Shown: piece after piece, positions 19,934-29,873 of the stretch
Position numbering within the stretch: position 1 is the stretch's first letter
How the letters are laid out: each line of letters opens with the position of its first letter
DNA from: Actinomycetota bacterium
Lineage (GTDB): Bacteria > Actinomycetota > Acidimicrobiia > IMCC26256 > VFJJ01
Length of the DNA stretch: 64,000 nt
Direction of reading: 5' to 3'
Assembly (NCBI GenBank): GCA_009886115.1
Contig: VFJJ01000026.1
Coordinates: 31,536-95,535, forward strand
Notes under the pieces: model-generated
Seen by the model: the letters and a program-made list of their open reading frames with translations, nothing else
Database searches by the model: none
Told to the model about the DNA's origin: nothing
Translations under genes and position numbers: made by a program

Positions 19934-21460
19934 GTGACCGCCGCCGTCGAGCTCCAGGGAATCACCAAGCGGTTTCCCGGCGTCGTCGCCAACGACGGGG
20001 TGACGTTCAGCGTCGAGTCAGGGGAGATCCACGCGCTCTGTGGTGAGAACGGCGCCGGGAAGTCGACGCTGATGAAGATCCTCTACGGGATGCAGCCGCC
20101 TGATGAGGGAACGATGTCGGTCGACGGACGACCCGTCCACCTGCGCTCACCCAAGGACGCCATCGCGCTCGGGATCGGCATGGTGCACCAGCATTTCATG
20201 CTGGCCGACAACTTCACCGTCCTCGAGAACATCATCTTGGGCTCCGAGCCGTCGAAAGGGGCCGGCGTGCTCGATCTCACGGCCGCGCGGGCCCGGGTCG
20301 AGGAGCTCAGTCGGGCCTACGGCCTGGACATCCACCCCGACCAGGTCGTCGAGGACCTCGAGGTCGGCGAACGCCAGCGGGTCGAGATCATCAAGGTGCT
20401 CTTCCGGGGAGCCCGCATCCTGATACTCGACGAGCCGACCGCGGTCCTCGTCCCCGACGAGGTCGACGAGCTGTTCCGCAACCTCAGGGAGCTCAAGGCC
20501 AACGGGGTCACGGTGATCTTCATCGACCACAAGCTCGACGAGGTCCTCGAGATCTCCGACCGCATCACCGTGCTGCGGGCTGGTCGGACCGTCGGCACCC
20601 GTGACGCTGGTTCGGTGACCGCCGCAGAGCTGGCCGAGATGATGGTCGGCTCCGAGCTCCCGAGCCCGGCAACCGGTGAGACCACCGTCACCGATTCGGT
20701 GGCGTTCGCCGTTCGGGGCTTGACGATCGCCGGCGACGGTGGACGGGCGATCGTCGATTCCATCGACATGACCGTCAGGCGGGGCGAGGTCGTGGGGGTC
20801 GCCGGGGTCGAGGGCAACGGGCAGGCCGAGCTCATCGAGGCCTTGCTGGGGCTGCGACACGCCCAGGGGACCATCGAGCTCGATGGCACCGACATCTCCC
20901 ACTGGTCGGTTCGGCGGCGGCGCAACGCCGGGCTCGGCTACATCCCCGAGGATCGCCACCGTCGCGGGCTCATGCTCGACGCGCCGCTCTGGGAGAACGC
21001 CATGCTCGGCCATCAGGCCCGATCGCCCAATGCGCGAGGGATCTGGATCGACCGGGCTGGGGCCCGGGGCCGAACCGAGGAGATCGTCGAGCGCTACGAC
21101 GTCAGGACACCCAACATCGACGTCACCGCTCGGGCGCTCTCGGGAGGGAACCAGCAGAAGCTCATCATCGGGCGTGAGATGCTGGCGGAGCCCAAGGTCC
21201 TCATCGCGGCCCATCCGACGCGAGGCATCGATGTCGGGGCCCAGGCTTCGGTGTGGAACCTCCTCCGCCAGGCCCGCAGGGACGGTCTGGCGGTCGTGCT
21301 CGTCTCAGCCGACCTCGACGAGCTCATCGGGTTGTCAGACACGCTGGTCGTCATGCTTCGAGGCCGCTTGGTCGCCACGCTCGACCCGGCCCGGGTGACC
21401 CCGAGGGAGCTGGGATCCTGGATGACCGGGGCCGCGCTCGACACTGGAGACGCCGCATGA
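19934..21460 (+). CDS. ABC transporter ATP-binding protein with two NBDs (nucleoside/BMP type)
   Basis: GENGAGKSTLMKILYGMQPPDEG, VVGVAGVEGNGQAELIEALLGLR, ALSGGNQQKLIIGREM; start chosen at GTG 19934. Confidence 0.92.
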   Translation: MTAAVELQGITKRFPGVVANDGVTFSVESGEIHALCGENGAGKSTLMKILYGMQPPDEGTMSVDGRPVHLRSPKDAIALGIGMVHQHFMLADNFTVLENIILGSEPSKGAGVLDLTAARARVEELSRAYGLDIHPDQVVEDLEVGERQRVEIIKVLFRGARILILDEPTAVLVPDEVDELFRNLRELKANGVTVIFIDHKLDEVLEISDRITVLRAGRTVGTRDAGSVTAAELAEMMVGSELPSPATGETTVTDSVAFAVRGLTIAGDGGRAIVDSIDMTVRRGEVVGVAGVEGNGQAELIEALLGLRHAQGTIELDGTDISHWSVRRRRNAGLGYIPEDRHRRGLMLDAPLWENAMLGHQARSPNARGIWIDRAGARGRTEEIVERYDVRTPNIDVTARALSGGNQQKLIIGREMLAEPKVLIAAHPTRGIDVGAQASVWNLLRQARRDGLAVVLVSADLDELIGLSDTLVVMLRGRLVATLDPARVTPRELGSWMTGAALDTGDAA

Positions 21461-22587
21461 CCGCGGCACGTCGCAGCCGGTCCGAGCTCCTCCTCGGGTT
21501 CGCCGCCCCGGTGGCCGCCGTGCTGATAGCGCTCGTTGTTGCGTCCATCGTGCTGATGATCTCTGGGAGCAACCCCCTCGATGCCTGGGCCAGCATGTGG
21601 GAATTCGGGACCCGTCTCGAGACCAGCGTCGATGCGATCAATCGAGCCGTTCCGCTGTACATCGCGGGGATCGCCGTGGCGCTGGGCTTTCGGATGAACC
21701 TGTTCAACATCGGCGTCGAAGGTCAGTACATCCTCGCTGCGCTGGTCGCGACTGAGGTGGGGACCAAGATCGACCTCCCCGGCCCGCTGCACGTCGCGGT
21801 CATCGTGCTGGTCGCCATGTCGGTCGGGGCGGCCTGGGCCGCCGTCCCGGCGATCCTCAAGGTGACCCGGGGCGTCAACGAGGTGATCGCCACGATCATG
21901 TTGAATGCCATCGGCGTCTCGTTCGTCGCCGCCGAGCTCCTCGGGCGGTGGGACAGTGCCGGCCAGGACACCCGGACCGCCGACATCGGGGAATCGGGCC
22001 ACGTCCCCGGCATCAACTGGCTCCTGGAGATCTTCACCAGGGACGTGGGCAAGGGTCGCGAGCTGTACGGGTTCCTTTTCGTGGCCATCGCCGTCGGCAT
22101 CGGGTATCACGTCCTGCTCACCCGCACGGTCTTCGGCTACGACCTCCGGGCGAGCGGAGCCAACCCGAGCGCGGCCGAGGCGAGCGGTGTCCCGTCCAAG
22201 CGCATGATCCTGGCCGCCATGATCGGCTCGGGGGCCATCGCCGGGCTCATCGGCCTGCCCGACATCCTCGGCGAGCTGTACCACTACGGCGGCGACTTCT
22301 CGCAGGGCTTGGGATTCCTGGGGATCGCCGTTGCTCTGCTGGGTCGAAACCATCCTGGCGGCATCGTCGCGGCCGCGTTGATCTTCGGCTACCTCGACGC
22401 CAGCTCCCCGATCCTCGAGGTCGAGGGTGACGCGCCGCGCGAGATCGTGACGATCATGAAGGGCGTGATCATCTTCGCTGCGGTGGTGGCATACGCGGTG
22501 ACCGAGCGGTCGAGGCGGCGGCGCCAGGTCGCGGCGGCGGCCGACGCGGTGCCGACGACCTCGACCGAGATCGGGGCGAACCCATGA
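21457..22587 (+). CDS. ABC transporter permease (BMP/nucleoside type)
   Basis: LGFRMNLFNIGVEGQYILAALVATEVG, VNEVIATIMLNAIGVSF. Confidence 0.9.
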   Translation: MTAARRSRSELLLGFAAPVAAVLIALVVASIVLMISGSNPLDAWASMWEFGTRLETSVDAINRAVPLYIAGIAVALGFRMNLFNIGVEGQYILAALVATEVGTKIDLPGPLHVAVIVLVAMSVGAAWAAVPAILKVTRGVNEVIATIMLNAIGVSFVAAELLGRWDSAGQDTRTADIGESGHVPGINWLLEIFTRDVGKGRELYGFLFVAIAVGIGYHVLLTRTVFGYDLRASGANPSAAEASGVPSKRMILAAMIGSGAIAGLIGLPDILGELYHYGGDFSQGLGFLGIAVALLGRNHPGGIVAAALIFGYLDASSPILEVEGDAPREIVTIMKGVIIFAAVVAYAVTERSRRRRQVAAAADAVPTTSTEIGANP

Positions 22588-23789
22588 GCGAGCGCGGCCT
22601 GACCGACGCTGCGCTCCCCGGCTCACCGGGCCGGGTCGATCTCGCTCACCTCTGGAAGCAGCGGTGGTTCCGCTGGCCCGTCTTCGCGCTGGGCGGGATG
22701 ATCGTCCTGCAGCTCGTCGAGTGGATCGCCGATCCCGAATCCGAGGAACTCCTCTCGGGCGGCCAGGCCGGGGCCATGCTTCGTTGGTCGGTTCCCCTGC
22801 TCCTCGCCGGGCTGGGCGGGATGTTCGCCGAGCGAGCCGGGATCGTGAACATCGGGCTCGAGGGGATGATGGTCCTCGGGACGTGGTTCGGGGCCTGGGG
22901 ATCCGTGAAGTACGGACCGGTGATCGGCACGGCGATCGGTCTGCTGGGAGGAGCGCTGGGTGGGCTTCTCCACGCCATCGCCACCGTCAGCTTCGGCGTC
23001 AACCACATCATCTCGGCCGTGGCGATCAACATCATGGCCCCCGGCGTCACCCGCTTCCTGGCCGACGAGATCTTCAGCGGATACGCGGGCGGCAGCATCT
23101 CGCAGTCTCCGCGCGTTGCCTCGTTCGGCTCGGTCGAGCTCCCGGTGCTCGATCGCGTCAGCTGGCTGACGATCATCGCCTTCGCGTTCGTCCCGCTGGC
23201 GTGGTACGTGCTGTGGCGAACGCGCTTCGGTCTTCGCCTGCGCGCTGCGGGCGAGCACCCCTCGGCCGGTGACTCGCTCGGGGTCAACGTCTACCGCTAC
23301 CAGTATGCCGGGGTCGTGATCTCGGGCGCGCTGGCCGGTCTAGCCGGGTCGTTCATCGTGACCGAGCTGACCGGGATCTACCGGGAGGGTCAGACCAACG
23401 GGCGCGGCTTCATCGGGTTGGCGACGATGATCTTCGGCAACTGGCGTCCAGGCGGAACGGCGTTGGGGGCCCTCCTCTTCGGCTATGCCGACGGCCTCCA
23501 GCTCCGCGACCGCGACGGCGTGCACGCGCTGCTGCTCGTCGGCGTCGTCGTCCTGGCCGTCCTCGCCCTGCGGCGGGCCCTCAGCCCGAAGCGGACGGTC
23601 GTGGAGGTCGGGCTTCCCGCAGTGATCGCGACGTTGATCGTGGTCTGGTACCTGCTCCGCGACACGGTGCCGCCGACCTTCAACCAGGTGACCCCGCACA
23701 TCCTCACCCTGGTGGTGCTGGTGTTCTCAGCCGGCCGCTTGCGCCCGCCCAAGGGTGCCGGGCAGATCTGGCGCAAGGGCGAACATTGA
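22584..23789 (+). CDS. ABC transporter permease (BMP/nucleoside type)
   Basis: GLGGMFAERAGIVNIGLEGMMVLGTWFGAWGS, VNHIISAVAINIMAPGVTRFL. Confidence 0.9.
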   Translation: MSERGLTDAALPGSPGRVDLAHLWKQRWFRWPVFALGGMIVLQLVEWIADPESEELLSGGQAGAMLRWSVPLLLAGLGGMFAERAGIVNIGLEGMMVLGTWFGAWGSVKYGPVIGTAIGLLGGALGGLLHAIATVSFGVNHIISAVAINIMAPGVTRFLADEIFSGYAGGSISQSPRVASFGSVELPVLDRVSWLTIIAFAFVPLAWYVLWRTRFGLRLRAAGEHPSAGDSLGVNVYRYQYAGVVISGALAGLAGSFIVTELTGIYREGQTNGRGFIGLATMIFGNWRPGGTALGALLFGYADGLQLRDRDGVHALLLVGVVVLAVLALRRALSPKRTVVEVGLPAVIATLIVVWYLLRDTVPPTFNQVTPHILTLVVLVFSAGRLRPPKGAGQIWRKGEH

Positions 23790-24241
23790 CGACCGCGTCG
23801 AAAGCGTCGACCGGGGAGGCGATCGACTGGGGGGCATTGCACACCGCAGCCGTCGCTGTGGCCCAACGGGCTCATGCGCCGTACTCCCATCTCCACGTCG
23901 GCGCCGCCGGGCTGGTCGACGACGGGCGCATCGTCACCGGGTGCAACGTCGAGAACGCCTCGTACGGGCTCACGCTGTGCGCCGAGTGCGGGCTGGTGTC
24001 GGCGTTGCATGCAACGGGGGGCGGACGGCTCGTGGCCGTGACCATCGTCGACGGTGGGGGAGCGCCCCTCATGCCGTGCGGCCGGTGCCGGCAGCTGCTG
24101 TGGGAAGCCGGGGGAGCCGAGCTGCTCGTCGACGGCTCGGGCGCGCCGCAGCCGATGCGAGACATCCTTCCCGGAGCCTTCGACGCCACCCACCTTCCCG
24201 ATGTCCACCTTCCCCCGGCTGATTCGCAGGACGTGAGCTGA
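23786..24241 (+). CDS. cdd: Cytidine deaminase
   Basis: APYSHLHVGAAGLVDDGRIVTGCNVENASYGLTLCAECGLVSAL, MPCGRCRQLLWE. Confidence 0.93.
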   Translation: MTTASKASTGEAIDWGALHTAAVAVAQRAHAPYSHLHVGAAGLVDDGRIVTGCNVENASYGLTLCAECGLVSALHATGGGRLVAVTIVDGGGAPLMPCGRCRQLLWEAGGAELLVDGSGAPQPMRDILPGAFDATHLPDVHLPPADSQDVS

Positions 24242-24244
24242 GGC

Positions 24245-25540
24245 ATGGACATCATCGACGTGATCCGCACCAAGCGCGACGGCGGCACGCTCTCCGACGA
24301 GCAGATCCGGTGGTTCATCGACGCGTACACCAAGGGGATCGTGGCCGACGAGCAGGCGTCAGCTCTGCTCATGGCCATCTTCTTCCGATCGCTCACGGCG
24401 CACGAGCTGGCCACATGGACCCGGGCCATGATCGACAGCGGCGAGCGGCTCGATCTGTCGACGGTGACCCGTCCCACCGTCGACAAGCACTCCACCGGCG
24501 GCGTGGGCGACAAGGTCTCGTTGATCCTCACGCCGCTCGTGGTGGCCTGCGGTGCGGCCGTCCCCCAGCTCTCGGGCCGGGGCCTGGGCCACACCGGCGG
24601 CACGCTCGACAAGATGGAATCGATCCCCGGTTGGCAGGCGCTCTTGTCAAACGAGCGCTTCGTCGAGATCCTGCGCACCAGCGGCGCGGTGATCGCTGCG
24701 GCCGGCGCGGGTCTGGCGCCCGCCGACCGGAAGCTCTATGCGCTGCGCGACGTCACCGGCACGGTCGAGTCGATCCCGCTCATCGCCTCGTCGATCATGT
24801 CGAAGAAGATCGCCGAAGGGACCTCGGCGCTCGTGCTCGACGTGAAGTTCGGCTCGGGGGCGTTCTTCCCCGACGTGGCCCAGGCTCGGGAGCTGGCCAC
24901 CACCATGGTCGGGATCGGCAACGCCAACGGCGTCAAGACCGTGGCGTTGCTCACCGCCATGGAGACCGTCCTCGGCCGGACCGCAGGCAACGCCCTCGAG
25001 GTCACCGAGTCGATCGCCTGCCTCCGAGGCGGTGGACCGGCCGACCTGGTCGAGGTCACCCTGGCGTTGGCCCGGGAGATGCTGGCGCTCGTGGGTCTGG
25101 GCCCGCTCGACACGCCGGGTGCCGTCGATCCCGCCACGGCGCTGGCCGACGGACGGGCCTACAGGGCGTGGTGCGAGATGGTCGCCGCCCAGGGGGGCGA
25201 TCCCGACGCTCCGCTGCCGGTTGCGCCCCATCGGCACATCGTGGTCGCTCCCGGCAGCGGTGTGCTGAGCCGCCTCGATTGCCGAGCGGTGGGCATCGCA
25301 GCGTGGCGTCTCGGTGCCGGCCGGGCCCGCAAGGAGGACCCGGTGAGCGCCAGCGCCGGCATCGTTTGCCTCGCCAAGCCCGGCGACGCTGTGCGGGCCG
25401 GCGAGCCCTTGCTGGAGCTGCACGCCGACGATCCCGAGCGGTTCAGCGGTGCGCTCGCCGCGCTGGCCGACGGGGCGATCGCCGTCAGCGATGAGGCTCC
25501 GCCCGTGCCCCGGCTCGTCCTCGAACGGATCGCGTCGTGA
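24245..25540 (+). CDS. deoA: Thymidine phosphorylase
   Basis: DVIRTKRDGGTLSDEQIRWFIDAYTKG, DKHSTGGVGDKVSLILTPLV, SGRGLGHTGGTLDKMESIPG. Confidence 0.95.
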   Translation: MDIIDVIRTKRDGGTLSDEQIRWFIDAYTKGIVADEQASALLMAIFFRSLTAHELATWTRAMIDSGERLDLSTVTRPTVDKHSTGGVGDKVSLILTPLVVACGAAVPQLSGRGLGHTGGTLDKMESIPGWQALLSNERFVEILRTSGAVIAAAGAGLAPADRKLYALRDVTGTVESIPLIASSIMSKKIAEGTSALVLDVKFGSGAFFPDVAQARELATTMVGIGNANGVKTVALLTAMETVLGRTAGNALEVTESIACLRGGGPADLVEVTLALAREMLALVGLGPLDTPGAVDPATALADGRAYRAWCEMVAAQGGDPDAPLPVAPHRHIVVAPGSGVLSRLDCRAVGIAAWRLGAGRARKEDPVSASAGIVCLAKPGDAVRAGEPLLELHADDPERFSGALAALADGAIAVSDEAPPVPRLVLERIAS

Positions 25541-25593
25541 CCGGGGTCGCCCGGACTGCAACCCCCAACCCCAACCCCGACACCCCAACCCCT

Positions 25594-25646
25594 CCCAAAT
25601 TTGTGCAACGAACGTCGCCCCGCGACGCTCGTTGCACAAATTTGGG
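25594..25646. repeat. Near-perfect palindrome, 25-bp arms (1 mismatch), 3-nt loop; family member 1
   Basis: cccaaatttgtgcaacgaacgtcgc - ccc - gcgacgctcgttgcacaaatttggg. Confidence 0.97.
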
Positions 25647-25665
25647 GGCGGATCGGACGATCGCG

Positions 25666-26505
25666 GTGATCACGGCCGAGCAACGCGAGCGCTATCAGAC
25701 CGACGGGTACCTCGTGCTCGAAGGTTTCGTGACGCCCGCGGTGTGCGAGGCGCTCATGGCCCGTAGCGCCGAGCTGGTCGAGACGTTCGACCCGGCGAGC
25801 GTGCGGTCGATCTTCAGCACCCACGAACAGACCCGCACGTCCGACGAGTACTTCCTGAGCTCGGGAGACGAGATCCGCTTCTTCTTCGAGGAGAACGCCT
25901 TCGGCGCCGACGGCCAGCTCGCGCGGTCCAAGGAGCTCTCGCTCAACAAGTTGGGCCACGCCATGCACGACCTCGACCCGGTGTTCGAAGCGTTCTCGCA
26001 CACGCCCGCGCTGGCCGAGCTGGCCCGTGATCTGGGGATGCGCGACGCCCGGGTGCTCCAGTCGATGTACATCTTCAAGTCGCCCGCTCTGGGTGGCGAG
26101 GTGACGTTGCACCAGGACGCCACCTTCCTCTTTACCGATCCCATCACGGTGACGGGGTTCTGGTTCGCGTTGCAGGACGCCTCCATCGAGAACGGATGCC
26201 TGTGGGCCGTCCCGGGCGGGCATCGGCGCTTCCCCGTCCGCAAGCTCTTCAAGCGGGCACCGGGAGGCGGCACCGAGTTCGAGATCATTGATCCGGCCCC
26301 GATCCCGACCGACGGCGAGGTCGCGCTCGAGGTCCCGCAGGGCACGCTGATCGTGCTCGACGGGCAGCTTCCCCACCGTTCCGACGCCAACCGCTCGGCG
26401 CTCTCGCGTCACGCTTACTCGCTGCACGCCATCGAGGGCTGGGCCGAGTACCCCGGCTGGAACTGGCTGCACCGGCGGGATTCGATGCCCCTGCGTCCGT
26501 TCTAG
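25666..26505 (+). CDS. Phytanoyl-CoA dioxygenase (PhyH) family Fe(II)/2-oxoglutarate oxygenase
   Basis: DGYLVLEGFVTPAVCEAL, TLHQDATFLFTDPITVTGFWFALQDASIENGCLWAVPGGHRR; GTG 25666 taken as start. Confidence 0.88.
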   Translation: MITAEQRERYQTDGYLVLEGFVTPAVCEALMARSAELVETFDPASVRSIFSTHEQTRTSDEYFLSSGDEIRFFFEENAFGADGQLARSKELSLNKLGHAMHDLDPVFEAFSHTPALAELARDLGMRDARVLQSMYIFKSPALGGEVTLHQDATFLFTDPITVTGFWFALQDASIENGCLWAVPGGHRRFPVRKLFKRAPGGGTEFEIIDPAPIPTDGEVALEVPQGTLIVLDGQLPHRSDANRSALSRHAYSLHAIEGWAEYPGWNWLHRRDSMPLRPF

Positions 26506-26560
26506 CCCCAAATTTGTGCAACGAACGTCGCCTGGCGACGTTCGTTGCACAAATTTCGGG
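26506..26560. repeat. Palindrome with 23-bp perfect core arms, 1-nt loop; family member 2
   Basis: ccccaaatttgtgcaacgaacgtcgcc - t - ggcgacgttcgttgcacaaatttcgggg, directly after the PhyH stop codon. Confidence 0.97.
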
Positions 26561-26609
26561 GGGAAATCGGTCCGCGAGGGCAAGCGGCCTCAGGTCGCTA
26601 CCATGAGTC

Positions 26610-27743
26610 ATGGCACGGACATCGAACATCGCTGGGGGACTGTCGCGGGCGGCGATCAAGCGGGCGCCCAAGGTGTTGCTGCACGATCACCTCGATGGCG
26701 GCGTCCGACCCGTCACGGTGATCGACCTGGCCTCCGAGCATGGCTACACGGGTCTGCCGACCACCGATCCCGACGATCTGGCGCTGGCGTTCACCCAGGG
26801 AGCTTCCCGCCACAGCCTCCCGCTGTACCTCGAGACCTTCACCCACACCGTGGGGGTCATGCAGCACAAGGATGCCCTCACCCGGGTGGCGGCCGAGTGC
26901 GCCGAGGATCTGGCCGAGGACGGCGTCGTCTACGCCGAGGTGCGCTTCGCTCCCGAGCTGCACATGGAGCAGGGGCTCACCCTCGACGAGGTGGTCGAGG
27001 CGGTGCTCGACGGTTTCCGGATCGGCAGCGCCGGGCGACCCATCACCATCGGAACACTCGTCACCGCGATGCGCACCGCCGCACGTTCGCACGAGATCGC
27101 CGAACTTGCCCTGCGCTGGCGCGACTTCGGTGTCGTCGGCTTCGACATCGCCGGCGAGGAGAAGGGGTACCCACCGAGCCGCCATCTCGACGCCTTCGAG
27201 CTCGTGCACCGCGAGAACTTCCACGTCACGATCCACGCCGGTGAGGCCTACGGGCTCCCGTCGATCTGGGAGGCGCTGCAGGTGTGTGGCGCCGAGCGGC
27301 TCGGCCACGGCGTGCGAATCGTCGACGACATCACCATCGGCGACGACGGTGAGGCCCGGCTGGGCCTTCTGGCCAGCTTCGTGCGCGACCGGCGCATCCC
27401 GCTCGAGCTGTGCCCCACGTCGAACGTCCACACGAGCGCCGCGGCCTCGATCGCCGAGCATCCGATCGGGCTCTTGCGCCGCTTGCGTTTCCGGGTCACC
27501 GTGAACACCGACAACCGACTGATGAGCGACGTCACGATGAGCGACGAGTTCGCCAACCTGGCCGAGGCGTTCGGGTATGGCTGGTACGACTTCGAGTGGC
27601 TGACCCTCAACGCCATGAAGAGCGCCTTCTGGCCCTTCGACCAGCGCCTGAAGATCATCGACACGGTCATCAAGCCGGGCTATGCGTCGTTGCAGCACTC
27701 CGAGGTCGGCAGCTCCGGGGGCCTCACCGTCTCGGGGCGATAG
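26610..27743 (+). CDS. add: Adenosine deaminase
   Basis: [80 protein letters not shown]. Confidence 0.94.
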   Translation: MARTSNIAGGLSRAAIKRAPKVLLHDHLDGGVRPVTVIDLASEHGYTGLPTTDPDDLALAFTQGASRHSLPLYLETFTHTVGVMQHKDALTRVAAECAEDLAEDGVVYAEVRFAPELHMEQGLTLDEVVEAVLDGFRIGSAGRPITIGTLVTAMRTAARSHEIAELALRWRDFGVVGFDIAGEEKGYPPSRHLDAFELVHRENFHVTIHAGEAYGLPSIWEALQVCGAERLGHGVRIVDDITIGDDGEARLGLLASFVRDRRIPLELCPTSNVHTSAAASIAEHPIGLLRRLRFRVTVNTDNRLMSDVTMSDEFANLAEAFGYGWYDFEWLTLNAMKSAFWPFDQRLKIIDTVIKPGYASLQHSEVGSSGGLTVSGR

Positions 27744-27802
27744 CCGTCGGTGGAGCCCATTCGACGGGCGCCCGTCACGCGGCGACTGGAAGACTGCTCG
27801 CC

Positions 27803-28534
27803 ATGATCGAGCGAGAGATCGATGTCGAGACGCCCGACGGTCTGATGAAGACCTTCGTCGTGCACCCGGCACATGATGGACCGTCGCCGGTTGTGCTGTA
27901 CCTCATGGACGCGCCGGGGATCCGTCCGGCCCTGCACGACATGGCGTCGCGGTTGGCGTCGGCCGGGTACTACGTCATGATGCCCTACCTGTTCTACCGG
28001 GGCGGGCCGTTCCGTACGTTCGGCCAATCAGACGAGGACATGCACGCCCGCCAGGAGCTCATGCAGACCGTGACGCCGACGAACATCGTGGGCGACGCCG
28101 CCGCTGTGTTGGATGTTGCCGCGAGTGATCCGGCAGCCCGCGGCGGCCCGGTGGGCGCCGTCGGGTTCTGCATGAGCGGCGGGCTGGTGGTCGCACTGGC
28201 CCGGAGCATGCCCGAACGCATCGCCGCGGTGGCGTCGATCCACGGCGCGTGGCTCGTGCGCGACACCGTTGACTCGCCGCACGTCGGGCTGGAGACGGCG
28301 CGCGCTGAGGTGTACCTCGGTTGGGCCGACAACGACCCCACCGCCCCGACCGAGGACCTTCACGTCATGCGCGACGCCCTCGAGCGGGCTGGTGTGCGCT
28401 ACACACTCGACTTCATCGCCGACGCGGTGCACGGCTACGCCCCACCGGGAACCGAGCGCTACAACCGAGCAGCATCGGAGCTGCACTGGGAACGGGTCCA
28501 TTCGCTGCTGCGGCGCACCCTGAAGGAGACCTGA
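27803..28534 (+). CDS. Dienelactone hydrolase family protein
   Basis: VVLYLMDAPGIRPALHDMASRLASAGYYVMMPYLFYRGG, GAVGFCMSGGLVVALA, DAVHGYAPPGTERYNR. Confidence 0.88.
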   Translation: MIEREIDVETPDGLMKTFVVHPAHDGPSPVVLYLMDAPGIRPALHDMASRLASAGYYVMMPYLFYRGGPFRTFGQSDEDMHARQELMQTVTPTNIVGDAAAVLDVAASDPAARGGPVGAVGFCMSGGLVVALARSMPERIAAVASIHGAWLVRDTVDSPHVGLETARAEVYLGWADNDPTAPTEDLHVMRDALERAGVRYTLDFIADAVHGYAPPGTERYNRAASELHWERVHSLLRRTLKET

Positions 28535-28536
28535 CC

Positions 28537-29811
28537 GTGACGAGAGACCTGGACGGCACAGACCGCGACGACCGCTACGTCATCGTGTCGTCAGACGCCC
28601 ATGCCGGTGCGACGATCACCGGGTACAAGGCGTTCCTGGCATCGTCCTGGCACGACGAGTTCGACCGTTGGGCGGCGGCGGTCGTCAATCCGTGGCACGA
28701 CACGAGCGACACAACCAACTGGAACCACACCGACCGCCTCGCGGCCATGGACCTCGAAGGTGTCGCCGGCGAGGTGCTGTTCCCCAACACGCTTCCCCCG
28801 TTCTTCGACATCCTGGCCCACCTGAGCGGCGTGCCCCGGACCCGCGACGAGCTCGATCGCCGCTGGGCGGGGCTCCAGGCGCACAACCGCTGGCTCGTCG
28901 AGTTCTGCGGCCAGGCCCCCGATCGGCGCCGCGGCCTCATCCAGCTGCTTCCCAACGACATCGACGCCGCGATCGCCGAGATGCGCGTGGCCCGGGAGCA
29001 CCCGGTCATCGGTGGCGTCATGCTCCCGGCGGTTCCGCCCAACCACACGGTCGAGCCCTACTTCCACGAGCGCTACGACCCGCTCTGGGCGGCGTGCGTC
29101 GAGCTCGGTTTCCCCGTCCACCAGCACCAGGGGACGGGGGCCCCCGACGTCGGTCTCGATCAGGACGTCGCGCGGTCGCTCTTCTTCGTCGACCTCGAGC
29201 TCTGGACCCGCCTCACGATGAGCCACCTCATCGTCGGGGGCGTCTTCGAGCGCCATCCCCGGTTGCAGGTCGTGTGGACCGAGATGCCCGGGCTGCGCTG
29301 GGCCGTCGAGGACCTCGAGCGCATGACCCGCAACCTCGGCGTCGTCCAGTCACGCTTCTTCGGCACCCGCTACAACCTGTCGCACACGTTCGGCTCGGCC
29401 ACCGCCGATGGCCTCTCGCTCACGCCCATCGAATACTTCCGTCGCAACTGCCTCATCGGCGCCAGCATGATGCCGCGCCACGAGATCCACCTCGTCCACG
29501 TGCTCGGCACCGACCGGATCATGTGGGGTCACGACTTCCCGCACGAGGAGGGCTCGACGCCGTACACGTCCGACGCGCTGCGCGCCACGTTCGCCGACTT
29601 CGACGAGACCGAGTGCCGGACGCTGCTCGGAGAGACCGCTGCCGCGCTCTACGGGTTCGACCTCTCGGTCCTGACCCCGCTCGCACAGCGGATCGGTCCC
29701 TCCGTCGACCTCGTCCACACCCCGCTGACCGCCGACCCCCCGTCTCGGGGATCAGCGTTCTGGGAGCCCGACGAGCTCGCCCTGGCGCTCGGCAGCCGCC
29801 GAGGTCCGTGA
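28537..29811 (+). CDS. Amidohydrolase family protein (TIM-barrel, ACMSD-like)
   Basis: VIVSSDAHAGATITGYKAFL, LIVGGVFERHPRLQVVWTEMPGLRW, DRIMWGHDFPHEEGSTPYT. Confidence 0.85.
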   Translation: MTRDLDGTDRDDRYVIVSSDAHAGATITGYKAFLASSWHDEFDRWAAAVVNPWHDTSDTTNWNHTDRLAAMDLEGVAGEVLFPNTLPPFFDILAHLSGVPRTRDELDRRWAGLQAHNRWLVEFCGQAPDRRRGLIQLLPNDIDAAIAEMRVAREHPVIGGVMLPAVPPNHTVEPYFHERYDPLWAACVELGFPVHQHQGTGAPDVGLDQDVARSLFFVDLELWTRLTMSHLIVGGVFERHPRLQVVWTEMPGLRWAVEDLERMTRNLGVVQSRFFGTRYNLSHTFGSATADGLSLTPIEYFRRNCLIGASMMPRHEIHLVHVLGTDRIMWGHDFPHEEGSTPYTSDALRATFADFDETECRTLLGETAAALYGFDLSVLTPLAQRIGPSVDLVHTPLTADPPSRGSAFWEPDELALALGSRRGP

Positions 29812-29873
29812 CCGCGACCCGGACCGGTTCCGACGTCCCAGTCGGTGAGGCGGGCGCGGCGCATGGCTACGAC

